This document shows positions 33,766-44,705 of a stretch of 64,000 nt of DNA, in pieces. The notes beneath the pieces were generated by a model. That model saw only the letters and a list, made by a program, of their open reading frames with translations, was not told the origin of the DNA and ran no database searches. The stretch comes from Lasiodiplodia sp. COLG20 (lineage: Eukaryota; Ascomycota; Dothideomycetes; Botryosphaeriales; Botryosphaeriaceae), in contig VNWV01000054.1 in the NCBI GenBank assembly GCA_009801085.1, positions 1 through 64,000 of the forward strand, given 5' to 3'. The stretch's first letter is position 1. Every line of letters starts with the position of its first letter. The translations under genes and the position numbers were made by a program.

Positions 33766-35081
33766 ACATTTAGTGTCTTCGACTAGCTCGCCGGCAGCTG
33801 AATTCGTACCAACTATCTACACACCATCGGACCTACCTCCGCGTGGTCCCCGCACGTTATCCTCGTATCGGAAAGCCGGTTACATACTATTATTCTGTCG
33901 CACTAGAGGCACAGCGACTGCCACAATCATGCGGACCGACTCCCACAAGCTACCCATCGAACGACCTGACAATTATCAACATGCGCCGTATGCAGTACCA
34001 AGTGCAGCCGGGGTAGCCCTAAGGTATATAAAGCATTGATTTCCTCATCGTTAGCGATGCCAATACCTGTCTTTGCGTAATAGCTGCCTTCGCGCTTTAT
34101 TTTAGCCGTTGAATTGATGCTGCCGAAATCAAGGCACATGCTTTAGAAGCATACAAGGCTACTCATTTGGCGCCCTATATGATCTGGTTCAGCCGTAACG
34201 ATACTGCTACTCTCGGCGCTGATGGGAACTCACATGCTTGCTAAAGTGTAGGTGCGTGTGCTTAGGAAACATATGCTGCGGTCTGGTCACACCGGTACCA
34301 CGGCACCGTTTAAGAGACACCCGCATTCTTTAACAGTGTCGCCACCGTGACAAGGAAATCTGCGTTAAGTTCCAACAACTGTTGCAAGACACGGCTCGTT
34401 CTGTGGATGCTTTGGACTCCTACGGAGCTGAATTACTCAATCAGCTACGATGAGGGAGATTTTTGCATTTGAGTGACCCCGCTTCCAGCGCCAGTCAGCG
34501 ATTAGAATTTGTCGCCCGATGCGGTTCCCTCTATGATCGATCACTCTGTCCACCGCCTTGACTAAGCCACTTGCTACACTCAGTACCCCCATCGCCATGA
34601 GCCAACGCAGCGCCACCCCGCCCGGTGCGGTCAATCCAGGCGTCTGCCAACGGCCCAGCCATCGGTCGAACATGGTCCCAACCTCTACAAGCCCCGCAGA
34701 ATTGTGCAGCCACTAGACCAGACCGAATTACACTACTAATTCCGCTTCTACTACCTACACGTTTCGATCCTTGGTCGTACCATAGGATAAATTACTAAAC
34801 AACGCACTTTAGAAAAACAAGTAAAGTCGGATACCAGACATCGCGGCTTATCAAGCTATTAGTGAGCGCTTGATATGCGCTCTGATTAGATCAATTGTAG
34901 GAACTTCTGACCAAGCACTTTCTAAGCATGCCCATGAGCTTGATCCTTAGTTGGCCGCTGCGAATCTGCACTGGAGGCAAGATGATCGACGACTCGCTTA
35001 ATATCATGCCGACGTGTACGCAGCAGACGACCGTAACCTGACATCGTCTGCATCCTTCATCCTCTGCGTCATGGTTTGATT

Positions 35082-35459
35082 ACCAAGGAAGAAAGCAGAA
35101 GGTAGTGTCGTGTTGACCAGCAAAGCGAATCCAGGCTTGACGGTCAGAATCGTCATAGCAGTAGTCAACATACCATTTAGGACAGGGAACGCCTTTTCCG
35201 TGGTTGAATTACCAGATATCCAGTGACAATTTTACTAAGGCCGCTCGGTTATGGGAAGCAGTTATCCAATATTCACCCACATTGAGAGGTCTTGCTGGAC
35301 CAGAATATGGTACGCAGGTAAATGCGTGATTGGAGCTGATTTGTCGATCACGCAACGAAGCGGCAGTCCCAAGGGATACAAAGATATCTAGAAACTCAAA
35401 TGGCTGATGCGGCCAGATCAATTCGTTTTCCGTGATGCGATGCCTATTGGGTTTTCGTA
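35082..35459 (-). pseudogene. Possible patatin-like phospholipase relic
   Basis: Minus-strand translation gives YENPIGIASR, then after a one-base frame change ENELIWPHQPFEFLDIFVSLGT, matching the order NP..A..E..IWP....SLGT typical of the patatin domain. It continues about 45 residues to an in-frame TAA, then FNHGKGVPCPKWYVDYC to another TAA. With a frameshift and two stops it is not functional. The match is by motif order only. Patatin modules are one of the effector domains found on fungal NLR-type proteins. Confidence 0.4.
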
Positions 35460-35604
35460 GTATATCGTACTATCGAGGTACACTTATCTTAAGTGTTCGT
35501 GGTTGCATGACTTAAAGAAACGATGCGCTTCAGAGATGGCTCTCCTACTGCCGACTTTTATCAATTATATAACTCATGAGTTTCACATCCATTTCGATAA
35601 AATC

Positions 35605-35725
35605 TCCATGCCATGTCGAGGCTGGTGAGATAAATATTCAGTACGATGCAAAATTCCGCATGAATTTCACTGCGGTATATCAGTTTAGTTCCTGCAGCTC
35701 CTAGTAAATGTTCCGGGTAAGTTTC
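35605..35725. repeat. Degenerate dispersed repeat, copy B
   Basis: Partner of the block at 30640-30760. Copy B is more AT-rich than copy A, with several C-to-T and G-to-A type differences, compatible with repeat-induced point mutation but too short to prove it. Confidence 0.45.
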
Positions 35726-35862
35726 TTATAGCAAGCTATGAAGTAGAAAAAGGGTCTTAGCTCTGTATAAAAAGCCCAGTAGAAACTCAAGCCCGCCCCT
35801 CAAAAGAATCCAGTTCTCACACCCTCTGTGTTTTCTCTCTCCGTTTCTGCAGAAAGCGTTTG

Positions 35863-38752
35863 CTACACGTTCACGTGCTCTTTCTTCTGGTCCCTTCCTT
35901 TTCGCCCGCGAGGCAGACGGACCGCCTTGACAAATCGCCCGACAAAGGAATTCCTCGGCGTCCAATCCTCTTCAAACGTTGCCTTCCATGCATTATACCC
36001 TCTGGCATGCTTCCAGCGCCTAATGAACAGGATGGGAAGGTAACATACACCCGCCGTTACTACCGCAATTGCTATTGCTAAAGGCGGTACCGCACCGACA
36101 GGCATATCCGAAAAATCAAAAATCCAACCCATCATTATAAAGACCGCTAGTGTCACTCCAGGTACAATGCCACTCCAGGTGATGATTCTGTCGACGAATG
36201 CCATGCCATGGCCGTAGTAAAAGTCTCTGCCTCGCATGTTGAACCTCTCGTAGTCTTTCGGGTCGAAATCTGGTTGGTTGTGTTAGCAATGTGGATCTCT
36301 TGTACGAGTGGACGGGGTGGGCTTGTTGCTCACCACTTTCGATGACCAGTTTTCGGTTTGGAGATATCCTTTGCACTGTCACGATAGGGGTATCGTGTCT
36401 CTGTGCAACTTCCAGAGGATGTCTTTGAGTCCTACAAATTATTGGGCAGTCGTAGCGAAGATAGAGGGACTTTCCGGAGTCATCCTTGGTTACGAGCAGG
36501 CGTGCACCTCGCAGCATTTGAGGGGCAGCATTTTCGCCCCTCTTCGCCGCGCCGGAGCTCAAAATCAAACAAGCGGTCTCGGATTCACTCCATGGAAATG
36601 CGTCATCTTCAGATATGACGCATTCGACCACGTACCAAAGCTCTCCGTGATCGTTCTGCCTCCGGCAAAAGCAGAATCGCGGATTCACCATGGCCCGCGG
36701 CACCAAATACGTCTTAGGACGGTGTGAAAAGTTTTTGGCATCCAAAACAAGCCCCTCGGTGGTTGAACTCAACTTTGCCTTCTCGATGAGAGGCTCGGGT
36801 CCTGGTACTGATGGGACCCATCGATCGGCAGAATCCTCCTTCTCCTGCGGCCTCGCGCAACGCGTCCACAGCATGTCCAGAGGAAACTCACCGATACAGT
36901 GCGCTATTATCTTAGTACGCAGCACGGGTGTCTCTAGTGCCATGATTTGGGCTGCGTTGAAGTCGGTCAGGTTCGCCATGATTGGATGGATATCCTCCGG
37001 CCGCGTGGTCGATCGGCGTCCAACATCATTCCACGTCCGTACAAACTTGTGCGCTTGCAGATCACGGCCTGGTGCCTTCCTCGCAGCGGCGCGGCTTGCA
37101 TGGCCAACGTCTGTTTGTGCAGACCTCCGTGCTGCGCTTGCGAGCATGCGCCGGAGGTAGTCGTGGGCGAAGTCGTGGGATATTTTCCGTGGCGGCCATG
37201 CATACCATACGGGCTCCTGGAAATACCCACGGATCGAGTAGAGGACGATTACTTTCAACGCACGCCACGGAAACCTCAACACTCTCATTATTATCTGCAG
37301 CGTAGGGTCATCGTACGGTGTTGGCTTTCTTGCCACGTCTTTGAATTGGAAGAGACACTTCCGTGCGAGCGCTCCTTCTTCCAGCGTCCAGCATCGGCCG
37401 TTCCATCTCGCGCAAGAGATGAGCGCGTCTGTCAGCTCGCGCGGGCTACCTTCGTGGCTGAATTTGCCCAGCTCGGCGTCGAGAACAAGGACTTGCTCGG
37501 CGCCGATGTAGATCAGGGCCATTCGATGGATGGCCTTCTTGCGGAGGAATTTCCGGTCTTCTGAATCCTGTCGCGGTGGAATACACAGTGTGTCCATCCA
37601 CAGTAAATGTGATGTAGGTGGCGGGTCTCTTAGCCGCTTCCATAGGTGACCCATCCAGGATTGCTGTGCGTTCGAAATGGCGGGCAGCCGTGCTGCGAGT
37701 CTTTGCAGCTGGCATTTTGGCATGGTGTTGGCTGTGGGGTTGCCGTGACCATCGATCCATACGTGAGAAATTGCCGTGTATCGCGAGTAAGCAGTGGCAG
37801 GCTTGACCTCAAGCTGCGTTTGATTCTCAAGAGAGGCGCTATTTAGCTCGACCAGAGGAATGTCGCCTTTTCTGATGATATTGGCAACTTCGTTTTCAGG
37901 TGGTCCGACAAGGTCGCAGCTGCAATTCTCTTCGATATGGCGAATCCTGTAGGCCGAGTCGTCTTTGATGTTGTATGCAACACACTGCGCCTCTGTGCAA
38001 GCCTCGTGGGTAATATCATCCCACGACTCCGCTCGCGCAATGGATGAGTAATAGTAGACGGTGTAATAGTGATGGAAACGGAAAATATCTAAAATCTGAT
38101 GAATGCACCAGCCAGACTCTCTCATCCGACCCATGAGTAAGCTGGCGGGGGCAGGAAATTCTCCATTCGGCCTTCTTGTTTCCAATATTGGGGAACGAAA
38201 GGACTTCAGTGAGTGAATCGATGGGGAGCTTGGACCAAGGTGAGCCCAAACTGCAAAGTTAAACATCTCCGAGAGACATATGATCAGAATCTTTATCGAT
38301 AAAAAGACTGCGGAGCTGGACGAATCGTTCCCCTCTATTCGGTCCAGGGTGCTGCTTGCCCGCGCAGCTTCCAGCAGTTGCACTCGGATATCTTTCAGAG
38401 CCTTGGACCTCGCGAATGGCATCCGTGGGCGCCTGAAGCTCTCTTCAAGAATGCCACCCAGCATTGTAGTATCCACGACGTCTTCATCCGCTCCGTTGAC
38501 ATACTCCCTCCTAATGAACACACCTTTGTCCACGTGTTGGCCGGTGAATGCATCAATCAGACCAAAGAAGAGCCAGGCTTGCGCGAGCGCTGCTAGCTGT
38601 CGACACGGTCGGTCCAGATCCAACTTTCCATCTTTCCAGAATCCACTTCTCTTCGGAAAGGTAGCGAAATCTTCGCCGTCGTATTCTAAGTCGGCTAGGT
38701 ACGGTACCACGATTGGCGGTACGCCGAGGTTAGGGTAAGGCAAATGGTCCAT
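35863..38752 (-). CDS. HET-domain protein with C-terminal membrane segments (HET-B)
   Basis: Model complement(join(35863..36269,36334..38752)), 941 residues. HET blocks: YTAISHVWIDGHGNP (about residue 325), LLWMDTLCIPP (about 384) and CWTLEEGALARK (about 455). The phase-1, 64-nt intron joins S|DFDPKDYERFNMRGRDF, after which two hydrophobic segments (ITWSGIVPGVTLAVFIMMGW and VPPLAIAIAVVTAGVCYLP) precede a basic tail, predicting membrane anchoring. The N-terminus (MDHL, WLFFG) resembles HET-A at 14181. Family role: cell-death trigger in vegetative incompatibility. Without splicing, the exon-1 frame runs on to a stop at 36116, giving an 878-residue protein without the membrane segments, so the spliced form is preferred. 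Confidence 0.88.
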
Positions 38753-39829
38753 CGGGTGGAAAATAGCTGGGCGCTATAGGCCTTACGACCTCCCGCTGCG
38801 GGTCAAGAGGATCGAGGTGCTCAATTAGCGGAAGACGGTGACGATGGGCTTGTAAAGCCTGTCTCCGTTCTGAGAGATAGCAACAAGAAAAGAGTGCAAA
38901 GGCTGAGAGCAGAGCGCTCGTCAGCCAAGGCGGAAGATGCAAGGCTGAAAGGTGGAGACTGAGCTGCGGCATCACGTGCAGCACGACATGGGTCAGAAAC
39001 GAGGCGGCGAATCAATTGCGCCAGTGGCTTCGCGTTCGATGATGGTGTCTGCCTTGGGCCTGATTGGCTCCGTCCGTCTCCGTGGTTATCATGTGTTCTA
39101 TTTTCCTTGGGTACACGGTTCTCCATTTTAACCACAGCCATATACCTCTCTGAAGGTCCATAAGGACGCTGGCATTATTTGTGCAGCCCGAGTGATGGAC
39201 CAACCAAGAGCCACATCTACCGTTCACGAAGGAATTGGAGCATGAAATAAAGAGCTCGCGAGCGGTGCTCGATGTCGACGGTAATGGCAAATCCCATCGT
39301 GTGAAGCATGACCCGGTTTGTGGATGAAGCTTCCGTTCTTAGAACCAGTACTTCAGAGATGTGCTTCATAAGAAAAGACTACTTCATGGATTTTGCAGAC
39401 GTGGGTTGATAAGAATTCGTATTTTTGAAAGGGCGGTATTCACTGAGTAGTATCTTAGCTTTTGCGGGTCACACTTCATCAGAAAGCGGTACACGCTTCC
39501 TTCGTGTTTGAACATGATTCCGCTCGCAACAGGGATTACTGTCACGGCTGCAAATACGGCAATAACCCGATTCTGATCCTGTACGATGACCCCGACCCGC
39601 AGATAGGGAAGTCCCACACTCTTTCATACTTCTAGTCACTCAATTAGGGAACATAAATAAATGCTTGTATAAAACAGCTGCGTTTCGGGGACCGTATTTG
39701 GTGGGGCAACAAGGAATGACCTGGGCGGAGATAACAAATGAGGACCTGCCGGTCCGAACAGACCCAGTCGAGCGTTCACTCGCAGCATGGGTCACCTTAA
39801 ATAGCATAAGAAGATCTATCCGAAAAGCA
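38753..39829. other. Intergenic, no supported gene
   Basis: Divergent flank of HET-B and sequence before the helicase fragment. Only short frames without domains. Confidence 0.45.
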
Positions 39830-40721
39830 TGCACTGTCAAGCAGGCAACTTGATCACGAATTCCTGGCTGTGTATCAATCCCGCTGCGGGCTCATTTTCT
39901 GTACAGAATGCGCGCAGACATTGGATCTGATATCTTCAGCCTTCTGTCTCTGCGAGAGCACTCCACCTTGTGCTCTTCAGCGCATCTCTTCTCAAGTGCT
40001 TCAATACGTAGCTGAGAATGAGGATCGAATATGTGGCCAAGATGCCACATATTCCTCCGAGATCATTTCAAGCAAAGTCCACGCGCTCATATCCGATATC
40101 TTGGACCACCCGGAGGAGAAAAGGTAATTATTAACTCTTCACTCTACGCTTTATCACATTCGTCATTGCAGATCGGCTAATACCAAACTCAATTTTCCAG
40201 TGTTGTATTTTCCTCCCGGACGTCCAGCCTTGACATGATCCAAAGCGCGTTGTCAAAAGCGAACATTCGCAACATTCGGATAGACGGAAAAGTTTCAGCC
40301 CAGGCTCGCCAGCGCCTACTCGAATGTTTTCGGACGGAAAATGATATTACAGTTGCTCTACTCACAACGGATTGTGGTGCTGTTGGGTATGTTCTATGTC
40401 TACTTTATTTCAAGAACTAATTGACACAGCTAACGACCCTATAACAGACTGGACCTTACTGTGGCTTCTCGCGCACATCTTCTAGAGCCACATTGGAACC
40501 CATCTCTGGAAGAACAGGCCCTGGCTCGCGTGCATCGTTTGGGGCAACATCGCTCAGTCACGACGATTCGCTACATCATGAAGGACTCTTTCGAACAAGT
40601 AAAAGTCATGAAACGCGCCTCAAGCTACCGCTGCTAATGTATGTGCTAGAGTATCATTACCGTCCAAGACCGCAAGAAATTCTTGGCCAGCGTTCTCCTC
40701 TCCAAGCGAGACCCGACCTAG
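39830..40721 (+). pseudogene. Truncated SNF2/HLTF-type helicase, C-terminal part only
   Basis: Exon-like pieces join in phase: about 39830-40122, 40200-40387, then from about 40447 to 40599, and 40650-40721. They encode a RING-like stretch (YQSRCGLIFCTECAQTL) and the helicase C-terminal motifs VVFSSRTSSLDMI, IDGKVSAQAR, LLTTDCGAVG, EPHWNPSLEEQALARVHRLG and IITVQDRKKFLASVLLS, ending at TAG 40719-40721. The ATP-binding half (DEAH part) is missing upstream, so it is a fragment, although its introns still look splice-competent. SNF2/HLTF-like genes of this type multiply in fungal accessory DNA. The 3' flank is duplicated at 46926. Confidence 0.75.
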
Positions 40722-40844
40722 GCTGAGAACATATAGGACAGGTTTGCTTGGTACTAGCCAAATGTGAGGGAGATTAGTGCATCAGAGTCTGGCAGGAGGG
40801 ATCATCAAACAAGGCGACGAAGGGTGGCACAAAAGGAGGGTGCC
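40717..40844. repeat. Dispersed repeat at the helicase 3' end, copy 1
   Basis: Starts with CCTAGGCTGAGA at the helicase stop codon and runs through GCTTGGTAC, GCATC, AAGGCGACGAAG and GCACAAA. The same ordered blocks occur at 46926-47050 at roughly three-quarters identity by eye. Confidence 0.7.
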
Positions 40845-41531
40845 ATTTTGCATTAAAATTAGATGTAGTTTTCGGATTCAACTACGTTTAGTTGTCTCCC
40901 ATCATCTCGTGCATGATTTCCCGTCCGGGGCTAGGTGTTATGCGTCTACTTTTTTGGTCAATCCGCCGGTATCGTACTTTACAGAACCAGTGTATACCTA
41001 CCACCGAAGACGAAAAGTAACGTATCAAATGTATACGCCACCTGGCTGAATGCAAAGACGGCAGGGGTGACGAAGTATCCGGCTTGCTGGACCAACACGA
41101 CCGAGATGATGTCTTAGCCGATGATAAAAAGAAGTGAGAGAAAAATTGTAGCAGGGGATGGTGCCACTCCTCCGCGGCCACCAATGGGGACTCTTGGTCA
41201 AAAGACAAACGAATATTGGCGATAAGTCCTAACCTAGCCGCGGACTCAGAAGCACTAACCAATAAACGGCATGTCCGTGGGTGGGTGCACCCCAGTCTCC
41301 CATCACACTGTCGCTTGGATTGCGCCATTGGTTGTAAAACTGGAACGGTGCACTCCTTTTTTTTTTCTAATGTTGGCAAGCGCATTGCTGCTCGCAGGCG
41401 CTACTCCTGGAGGCATCTGTCGTTGATCTGAGAATCATCGAGTGCTATGAAGTTTTTGCGAAGCTGAGGGTTGAAAAGGCATGGAGTCATGTCACGCACG
41501 GTCCTATTCGAGAAAATCAGGCAGCAACGTG
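40845..41531. other. Intergenic, no supported gene
   Basis: Stop-rich, mixed composition between the helicase fragment and MITE copy 3. Nothing recognised. Confidence 0.45.
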
Positions 41532-41757
41532 AACAGGCAGGGATTGTAAGCGCTAGCAGGGGTGTAGAATATAGCGTAACTATGCCCCAGCTCTACCTTA
41601 GAAAAATGAACATGTGTAGATATTTGAAGCTATCGTCCGTACGTATATGTAGAATTTTTAATTCGACATTCTCGTCCGGACGATAGCGTCACCTACCCAC
41701 CACACGAGGAAGAAAAAACAATTCCACGCTAGCCATCGGCTGCGAGAGGGGACTGTA
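41532..41757. mobile_element. TA-flanked MITE, copy 3 (most complete)
   Basis: Contains both hairpin arms (GCTATCGTCCGTACG at 41629 and CGTCCGGACGATAG ending near 41685), the right TIR CCACGCTAGCCATCGGCTGC and the end GGGGACTGTA at 41757. The left TIR is eroded (AACAGGCAGGGATTGT). It ends 230 bp before the start codon of HET-C, so it lies in that gene's promoter. Confidence 0.75.
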
Positions 41758-41987
41758 TTGATCAGGACATGCATCTCATCAGCAGATTTTAAATCATTCG
41801 CCCCACACCTGGTGGGGAACGAACACGTGGCTGGTCTTCTTCATGGAACTTTCATTTTTTTTTTTCCGACGTTCTTCTCCTTTCCACCTCCCCGCACGCA
41901 GCGCCAGACGCTTTCAGTATTTCAAAATCCGCGACACATCGAACCCCGCCACGGCCACGCGTTTAATTTTCACCTACTCCTTTCCTC

Positions 41988-44009
41988 ATGGCGGCCAGCA
42001 CAAACCGTTTATGTGAATACTGCAAAGCTTTCGAGTTCAAAGAGTCTTCGTTTGCGGAACACTTTCAGACTAAGATTGTTGATGGAGAGGAACAACGATT
42101 CTTTAACTTTGAGGGGGGATTCAGGGTGCCATACGCGAGGAAGGACACTCTCCCGGAACTTCCATCACTGCGTTTGGGCGCTGAATTGGGCTGTAACTCT
42201 TGCGGGCTCCTTCGGGACTTGATCATGAAACGTTTCAGCGACGTCAGTGACTTAGACGCAATAGAAATCGACATTCGCGACGCTCTGTACTGGTGGATTT
42301 GGGGTCTAAGAAGTTTTTCCGTCACACTCGATGTGTACAAGGGATCGCAATCTAGAAAAATATCCTTGGATGTCTATACAGACGACGGTGAGCACACCCA
42401 TTATTGTCATGGTCATATATGGAGAAAATATATCCAGGCTAACTAGTCAGAACAATGTGCACACTGGCTCGGAATTAAACGCAGAGACTCACTGAAGGAA
42501 ATCCTCTCGGATAAAGGGATCTCAATTATCAATGGGTGGATCAAGGACTGCACTCATTATGAGAAATGCACTTCTCTACCGACAAGACTGATCGATGTCG
42601 GTGGCCGATCCGGCTTACCAAATCCAAGACTGGTTTTGACCGAGGACCATGCCCCACTTGTTCCCAGCGCGGATGCTTGGAGATACATTGCTTTAAGCTA
42701 TGTATGGGGATCTGAGCCACCAACGACGACGAAGGAGTCGTTCAGCGCACGGACAACCGAGATAGACTTCGCGACGCTCCCCCAGCTTTTCAAGGACACC
42801 ATTCTTCTATCGAGGAGACTGGGAATCAACTACGTTTGGATAGACTCACTTTGTATTATTCAAGACGATCTTGACGACTGGGAAAAAGAATCCGCGGAAA
42901 TGTTCAACATATATCGACAGGCCTATGTTACGTTTGTTGCCTTGAATGGCGAGTCTTGCCACGATGGGTTCCTTCGGAGGGTGCCACAACCATACGCAGT
43001 GATCCCTTACACGCTACCCTCTGGAATCACTGTGAATTACGGCTTAAGGGAGCACAAAGGGGACGCGCGCCTCCAGGAAGAAATCCGGGCATCAAAATGG
43101 GGCACTCGAGGATGGACTTTCCAGGAAGAATTATTTTCTTCCAGGAAGCTGTATTTTGGACAAACTATGTTCTTCGAATGTAGTAAGGACCACAAGCAAG
43201 AATTAATGCGCATAGGCTCCGACCCTCGGTCCCGTAATTATGAAGCCATCTTCCAAGATTACAAAGGCGATGCATGCATCGATTACACCGAATTCTGGGG
43301 CTCCAACTTCGTTATGCAATACTCTAGCCGTCAGTTCACTAAGCCTGCGGATCGCTTACCCGCTCTGTCCTCATGGGCCAAATTCATTGCCAACAAGACC
43401 AATGACGAGTATCTGGCAGGGCTATGGAAAAAGGACCTTCTTCGGGAATTGCATTGGGCATTGAATTGGATGTGCTACGAACCTGATCTCACCCTCGACA
43501 AGTTCAAGAAGAAACTGAAGAAACCAGGAGAGCCTGGATACGAAGCTCCATCGTGGAGCTGGTGTCGCTGGACTTCAGCTGCTTCGGAGTTTATGCACCC
43601 GCCTGGTTTGAGGCGAGACTCCATGTGCAGAATCATCGAGGCAAAGACTGAGGTACAGGGAAAGAACCCCTTTGGTCGGGTCAGCGGTGGACATTTGATC
43701 ATTTCAGGAAGTCTGGTGGCTTCTCCAGGAAGTCTGTTGGTTGCTCCAATGACTACAAATTGTGATTCTACCCTATTATTAGAGGCAGATTGGAAGACTA
43801 ATAATATAGAACTTGGAAGCGGAGACTTTGGCCTGTTGCTACTCCTCAGGGGCTGGAACCCCGGCTATTTTGAGTTCACTGGCCTTATATTACTTCGTAC
43901 AGAGATCGAAGGCCAGTACCATAGGGTTGGTATATTCAAAGAATCTGCGCCGGAGGGACGTTCTTCTATTTTTGATGGCATTGAACACTGCACGGTTAGG
44001 ATAATCTAA
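41988..44009 (+). CDS. HET-domain protein (HET-C), classical type
   Basis: Model join(41988..42387,42451..44009), 652 residues. The 63-nt intron is phase 1; joining GACGACG to AACAATG restores EQCAHWLGIK, the usual segment before the HET domain. An N-terminal Cys pair (CEYCKAF) and CNSCGLL recall the zinc-like start of many HET proteins. HET blocks: YIALSYVWGS (about 209), NYVWIDSLCIIQDD (about 260) and WGTRGWTFQEELFS (about 349). This is the common fungal HET architecture and differs from HET-A and HET-B, which have a long leader. MITE copy 3 lies 230 bp upstream. Expected role: incompatibility or stress cell-death trigger. Confidence 0.93.
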
Positions 44010-44705
44010 GTCATCATTGGACTAAGAGAGGTATTCTACAATAAAGTACTTGCTTTCGCGTCAATTAATAAATTCGTACATGGCCACAAAAAAAGTACAT
44101 TTATAAACTAGCATAAGGCCATTGAAATCTCAACGGCAAAAAAAATGAAGACACACGATTCGCACGCGTATGTCACTAAAGGCAGCCAGCACGAGTAGCA
44201 GGCGCATGAAATGTAGATTTCGCGGCTCGGTTCTATGATCCTCGCCCACCTTTGAAAGCAGCAGTCGACCCAGCAGGAATTAAGTTGCATCGAGTAATTT
44301 TCCCTTCTCTGATTTGACGCATAAATATGTAATCCCGTCTTACGCGTCTGAACGAAGCTCTGTATGCTGAACACTACCAAACGTCCCAGGTGTCAACCTT
44401 TGCACGAAATTTCCATTTAGTATGGTATTATGTTAAGCTTTCTCATTATAATTACATTGCCATCCAATCTGGAATTGAGCTGTTAGGTTTCTGCACCTAA
44501 AACCCGGCGGTTGGCGACGACTACAGCGACTTGAAGGCCGACACCCTCGTATGCATTAGAGTGGCGGGCACGGCAACAACCATCACGAGCGGCACTTCGG
44601 TGCCCACGCAAACATGTAGATAGAGTAGTGCAACATCTATCAACTTGTCGTTGCCACATGACCACCACTGCATCTGCTATTGGAAAAGAAGAACCCCAGC
44701 ACTCT
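44010..44705. other. Intergenic, convergent 3' flanks
   Basis: About 700 bp, AT-rich at first (44040-44480). Nothing recognised. Confidence 0.45.

Larger units (their letters stand above)
33336..35862. other. Gene-poor, relic-rich region
   Basis: About 2.5 kb without an intact gene. It holds a short perfect hairpin (33740-33765), a probable patatin-like relic (35082-35459) and copy B of a dispersed repeat (35605-35720). The rest is stop-rich in all frames. Confidence 0.5.
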
